From Spirochaetaceae bacterium (lineage in GTDB: Bacteria; Spirochaetota; Spirochaetia; Treponematales; Breznakiellaceae), in contig JAIRPH010000082.1 in the NCBI GenBank assembly GCA_031257135.1, positions 1 to 9,266 on the forward strand: 9,266 bases of DNA. The letters run 5' to 3'. Positions within the stretch are counted from its first letter, which is position 1, and every line of letters begins with the position of its first letter. Positions 6,765-9,266 of this stretch are shown piece by piece. A program made the position numbers and the translations under genes. Under the pieces are notes generated by a model. The model worked only from the letters and a program-made list of their open reading frames with translations. It was not told the DNA's origin and did no database searches.

Positions 6765-7527
6765 GGCTCAAAAACTGCTCCGCCAAGTTCCGCCGGTTCT
6801 TAGGGCGCGGGATTTCCGGCTGTATACTCAGGGCGGCGGCCGGCTGGTAGACCTCTGGCAGGCAGGAGGCGCGGCGGTATTGGGGCATACTCCGCCCGGC
6901 GTCCTGCGGGAGGCGAAGAACGCCGCCGAGCGGGGGCTATGTTCGGCTTTTCCGCACCCTATGGAGGGACGGTTTATCAAGGCTCTGGCTCGGCTTTTCC
7001 CGAACGCGCTTTTCAGGGTCTACGCCGGTGAAGGCGTCGTGCATGGACTTTCGGCTCAGATTTGGCGTCCTTTTTTACAGGACGCCGATCCCTTCGCTCT
7101 GCCGAAAGGAGCCTCTCTGGTGAAGCCGGTATTGCCCTGGGCATTGGCTCCGGCGGTATTGGTATTGGCGGAACCGCCTGAATCTTTCGGCGGTATTCCG
7201 CCTTCGGACTGCGTAGCTCCGGCGACGCTTGCCGGCGCGACCAGAAGCGTATACGACCTGATTGCCGCTGAATCGACTCGGGGCAAGGCGGATTTTCCTA
7301 AAATACGGGAAGCCTTAGAGGACAGCCCGTGGCGGCGGAGCGGGATATATCTGTTTTATTCGGAACCCTTTGACGATGAAACCTATGCCGGATTGTTTCA
7401 GCGTTTTCTTGAAGGCGGCTTTCTTCTTCCGCCTGACCGTCTTCTTCCGGCGATTCTGCCCGGAATCCTGTCTCCCGGAGAAGAAACGAAGTTAGCCCGC
7501 CTGCTTTCTTCGAGTCCCGACGGCTAG
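6757..7527 (+). CDS. Class III aminotransferase-like protein lacking the PLP core (GSAM-like pseudoenzyme)
   Basis: No exact family recognised. The ATG at 6757 overlaps the end of pcrA by 8 bases (coupled translation) and gives 256 residues, against about 430 for the family it resembles. Residues 18-60 (RDFRLYTQGGGRLVDLWQAG, then AAVLGHTPPGVLREA) look like the N-terminal part of class III aminotransferases such as glutamate-1-semialdehyde aminomutase. Residues 66-105 (PMEGRFIKALARLFPN, FRVYAGEG) look like their next segment. The C-terminus (SGIYLFYSEPFDDETYAGLF, then FLEGGFLLPP) resembles the end of the same fold. The middle, which normally holds the Asp and Lys that bind PLP, is reduced to a short Pro/Ala-rich region, and I find no PLP-lysine context. 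Transaminase activity is therefore unlikely. Since the frame is intact and codon use is ordinary, it seems to be a maintained protein rather than decay; its role is unknown. Confidence 0.8.
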   Translation: MTEAQKLLRQVPPVLRARDFRLYTQGGGRLVDLWQAGGAAVLGHTPPGVLREAKNAAERGLCSAFPHPMEGRFIKALARLFPNALFRVYAGEGVVHGLSAQIWRPFLQDADPFALPKGASLVKPVLPWALAPAVLVLAEPPESFGGIPPSDCVAPATLAGATRSVYDLIAAESTRGKADFPKIREALEDSPWRRSGIYLFYSEPFDDETYAGLFQRFLEGGFLLPPDRLLPAILPGILSPGEETKLARLLSSSPDG

Positions 7528-7847
7528 ATAATATCCTCAAACAAGTCTTTAAGCTGGGGTTTCGGCAACGCGCCCAGCCGTTTGCGGAAGATCGCGCCGT
7601 TTCTGAAAATGATAATCGTTGGAACCGCGGTAATCATAAACCGGCTTGCCAGGGCGGTTTCTTCATCGGCATTGATCTTGGCTATCCTCATACGTCCCGC
7701 GTATTCCTGAGCGAATTCCTCTAATATCGGAGCAATCCTGGCGCACGGGGCGCATCCGGGGGACCAAAAATCCGCCAAAACCGGAATCGGCGACCGAAGC
7801 ACTTCGGCTTCAAAGTTATCATTGGTTACGTGTATTACGCTGTTCAT
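7524..7847 (-). CDS. Thioredoxin with CAPC active site
   Basis: Small cytoplasmic dithiol oxidoreductase of 107 residues, the normal length. Landmarks fall at the same numbers as in E. coli thioredoxin 1: Asp26, Trp28, Cys32, Cys35 and the cis-proline Pro76 (AVPTII). The active site is WSPGCAPCARIAP instead of the usual WCGPCK. Ala replaces Gly between the cysteines, Gly replaces the Trp just before Cys32, and Ala replaces the Lys after Cys35. Changes at these positions are known to alter thioredoxin redox potential and partner choice, so this may be a specialised thioredoxin. No good ribosome binding site precedes the ATG at 7847. The gene converges with the aminotransferase-like gene, sharing CTAG for both stop codons, and is divergent from deoD with a 135-base gap. 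No thioredoxin reductase is present in the window. Confidence 0.95.
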   Translation of the reverse strand: MNSVIHVTNDNFEAEVLRSPIPVLADFWSPGCAPCARIAPILEEFAQEYAGRMRIAKINADEETALASRFMITAVPTIIIFRNGAIFRKRLGALPKPQLKDLFEDII

Positions 7848-7982
7848 AAGTCAATTCTCGGTTTAAAGCGTATAGATTTCCAGTGCGATTTTTACGTTTT
7901 TTAAGATATAGATCGGCGTTTGACTATTGCAACGCTCTATGAGCCGCTTGTATTTAGCGCGTCAAGATGGTATATCTATAGT

Positions 7983-8687
7983 ATGTCTACACATATTGTT
8001 GCCCAGACTGGGGCTATTGCGGAGGCGGTTTTACTGCCCGGAGACCCTCTGCGGGCGAAGTTTATTGCCGAAACCTTTCTTGAACAGGCGGTTCAGTATA
8101 ATGCGGTGAGAAATATGTTCGGCTATACCGGACTATATAAGGGGAAAAAGGTTTCGGTCCAAGGCACAGGAATGGGAATACCCTCGATTTCGATTTATGC
8201 GAACGAGTTGTTTCGGGACTATCAGGTGAAGCGGGCTATTAGAATTGGGACTGCCGGCGCGCTTCAGGAAAATATACGGCTTCGAGACTTGGTTATCGCT
8301 ACGGCGGCGTCTACCGATTCCGGCGCGAACAAGGTCCGTTTCGGAGGACGCGATTTTGCGCCGGCGGCGTCTTTTCCGCTTCTAAAAACCGCGTTTGACG
8401 CCGCCGTAGCTAAGGGCTATCAGCCCAAAGTCGGGACGGTCATATCCTCGGATATGTTCTACGCCGAAGACCCGGAAGAATGGAAACTTTGGGCTAAATT
8501 CGGCTGTCTTGCGGTTGAAATGGAGACCGCCGAACTCTATACCCTTGCCGCAAAGTACCGCCGGGAAGCTCTGGCATTGCTGACCATATCCGATAGCCTC
8601 GTAAGCCATGAGACGACCTCGGCGGAAGAACGGCAGACCGCGTTCACCCGAATGATGGAAGTCGCGCTGGAGACCGCAATTTCCTAG
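7983..8687 (+). CDS. deoD: Purine-nucleoside phosphorylase, DeoD type
   Basis: Cleaves purine (deoxy)ribonucleosides with phosphate to free base and (deoxy)ribose-1-phosphate; a cytoplasmic salvage enzyme, normally a hexamer. The ATG at 7983 gives 234 residues, close to the E. coli length, and numbering stays in register with it. Present are His4 and Arg43 (contributed across the dimer), Gly20, Arg24 and Arg87 for phosphate, Glu179-Met180-Glu181 for the ribose (AVEMETAEL), and Ser203-Asp204 with Arg217 for base protonation (ISDSLVSHETTSAEERQ). Position 90 is Thr instead of the phosphate-binding Ser, a conservative change. The frame extends upstream to 7920 but that part has no family similarity. 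Before the ATG are TATATC and TATAGT but no clear ribosome binding site; the only purine-rich stretch is AAGATGG about 12 bases upstream. No other deo or purine gene is adjacent. Confidence 0.97.
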   Translation: MSTHIVAQTGAIAEAVLLPGDPLRAKFIAETFLEQAVQYNAVRNMFGYTGLYKGKKVSVQGTGMGIPSISIYANELFRDYQVKRAIRIGTAGALQENIRLRDLVIATAASTDSGANKVRFGGRDFAPAASFPLLKTAFDAAVAKGYQPKVGTVISSDMFYAEDPEEWKLWAKFGCLAVEMETAELYTLAAKYRREALALLTISDSLVSHETTSAEERQTAFTRMMEVALETAIS

Positions 8688-8714
8688 CCGCGCCCATTTG
8701 ACACGCTCACGGCT

Positions 8715-8766
8715 AAAGGCTGAAAGCAGGCATTTTGCCGTCAGCATAAGCAGGGTCAGCGCGTTT
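8715..8766 (+). terminator. Possible terminator after deoD
   Basis: Downstream of deoD, GCTGA and TCAGC enclose an inner GGCA-TTT-TGCC stem. A second TCAGC and then CGCGTTTTT follow, ending at 8766. The T-run is about 20 bases after the hairpin, further than in a standard intrinsic terminator, so this is weak. The stretch 8767-8820 that follows is AT-rich and shows nothing else. Confidence 0.3.
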
Positions 8767-8820
8767 TTGGGGCGGACATGGTTTTTAACTTTAATATTGT
8801 CAAGTATTTTTAACGTTTAA

Positions 8821-8969
8821 GGTATATAACGTTTCCCGCCGAACCGGGCGGCGGGAAATGTGCCGGAGCAATGGCGTGGGAGCGAAGGGGCGTAGCGACT
8901 GATCGACCTGCCATTGCGGATGCCGGAGGCAGGGCTTGTCCCCGCCGGAGCGTATACCGTGTGTTAGGC
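8821..8969. repeat. Structured intergenic element: closing helix, three hairpins, attC-like heptamer
   Basis: This 149-base GC-rich block sits in AT-rich surroundings and has no convincing reading frame. GGTATA (8821-8826) pairs with TATACC (8953-8958). Inside are three hairpins. The first is TTTCCCGCCG/CGGCGGGAAA (8832-8841 with 8849-8858), extendable by C-G and A-T pairs and one G-T wobble. The second is GCAATGGC/GCCATTGC (8868-8875 with 8910-8917). The third is GGCAGGG/CCCCGCC (8928-8934 with 8940-8946, one mismatch, 5-base loop). GCCGGAG occurs three times (8862, 8922, 8944). GTTAGGC closes the block at 8963-8969. It could be a folded RNA, a MITE-like or REP-like interspersed repeat, or part of an integron recombination site. 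I do not recognise it as any named family, and there is no T-loop or other tRNA signature. Confidence 0.6.
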
Positions 8970-8982
8970 GCAGTTGCCCTTT

Positions 8983-9266
8983 TTACACAAATTCTTTTTG
9001 CGCTTTTTCTGTTGTTATTTTCCTTTTTTCCAATGTTTTTATAAACATTTCATTTATTACTTCAGGCAGTTTTTCTTCTATAATTTTTACACCTTCTTCC
9101 GTTATTCCTCCCTTTGTTGCCACCCGGTCTATTAAATTATCAAAGGTCATCTCTTTTTCTAATAATAATTTTTCGGTTCCATATACCGTCTCTATAACCA
9201 TTTGTATAATTTGTTTCTTATCCAGCGCGGCGTGTTTTTCAGCCTCGTCCGTTATAACCTTAAATA
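8983..9266 (-). CDS. proC: Pyrroline-5-carboxylate reductase-like protein, C-terminal part (partial)
   Basis: The frame is open from the right edge of the window to a TAA at 8983-8985, so the 5' part is missing. About 93 residues are visible. They match the C-terminal helical dimerisation domain of ProC, which in full-length form reduces pyrroline-5-carboxylate to proline with NAD(P)H. Visible are MVIETVYGTEKLLLEKEM, then LIDRVATKGGITEEGVKIIE, where the family normally has SPGGTT; the Lys-Gly-Gly-Ile-Thr version is a variant. The internal ATG at 9201 is not the real start because the homology-like sequence continues upstream of it. Codon use is strongly AT-biased, unlike all other genes in the window, and the C-terminal extension is Lys/Glu-rich. 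This suggests acquisition by transfer. The NAD(P)-binding domain cannot be seen, so activity is unknown. Confidence 0.78.
   Translation of the reverse strand, partial: FKVITDEAEKHAALDKKQIIQMVIETVYGTEKLLLEKEMTFDNLIDRVATKGGITEEGVKIIEEKLPEVINEMFIKTLEKRKITTEKAQKEFV

Noticed and set aside
7920..7982. Longer deoD start
   Set aside because: It begins with TTG and adds residues without similarity, while from 7983 all active-site residues fall at the E. coli numbering.
8832..8858. Intrinsic terminator at the 10-base-pair GC hairpin
   Set aside because: No T-run follows the hairpin on either strand.
8821..8969. tRNA or CRISPR repeat in the structured region
   Set aside because: There is no T-loop motif, no acceptor stem with a terminal CCA, and no regular repeat-spacer pattern; the three GCCGGAG copies are unevenly spaced.

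Overview
The window reads like chromosomal DNA of a spirochaete, most likely a gut-type Treponema. This is an inference from gene content and order: cysS next to an ECF sigma factor (a neighbourhood I recall from Treponema pallidum), RuvA, RlpA, a PcrA-type helicase and a hexameric-type DeoD. The core is moderately GC-rich with tightly packed genes. The last 280 bases are clearly more AT-rich.

Positions 1-4411 hold a run of minus-strand genes, in transcription order: rlpA (septal cell-wall protein with DPBB and SPOR domains), ruvA (Holliday-junction binding), a 52-residue protein with eight cysteines, cysS, an ECF sigma factor, a zinc-binding transmembrane anti-sigma factor, and the start of a secreted protein cut by the window edge. 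A good sigma70-type promoter and a near-perfect ribosome binding site precede the Cys-rich gene. The Cys-rich gene and cysS are 6 bases apart, and the sigma, anti-sigma and secreted genes overlap one another, so two translationally coupled blocks are likely.

Positions 4412-4508 form a divergent intergenic region with a 21-base dyad. Then pcrA (plus) overlaps a gene that looks like a class III aminotransferase stripped of its PLP-binding core. That gene converges on a thioredoxin gene (minus) with the unusual active site CAPC; the two stop codons share one CTAG. deoD (plus) is divergent from thioredoxin.

Positions 8688-8982 carry no gene. They hold an unusual element: a closing helix around three hairpins, followed by GTTAGGC, which read on the other strand is GCCTAAC, the consensus heptamer of integron attC sites. 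Directly beyond lies the 3' part of an AT-rich proC-like gene on the minus strand. This end of the window looks like an accessory boundary and is the most likely place for something undescribed. The Cys-rich partner of cysS and the aminotransferase-derived pseudoenzyme are the other candidates.
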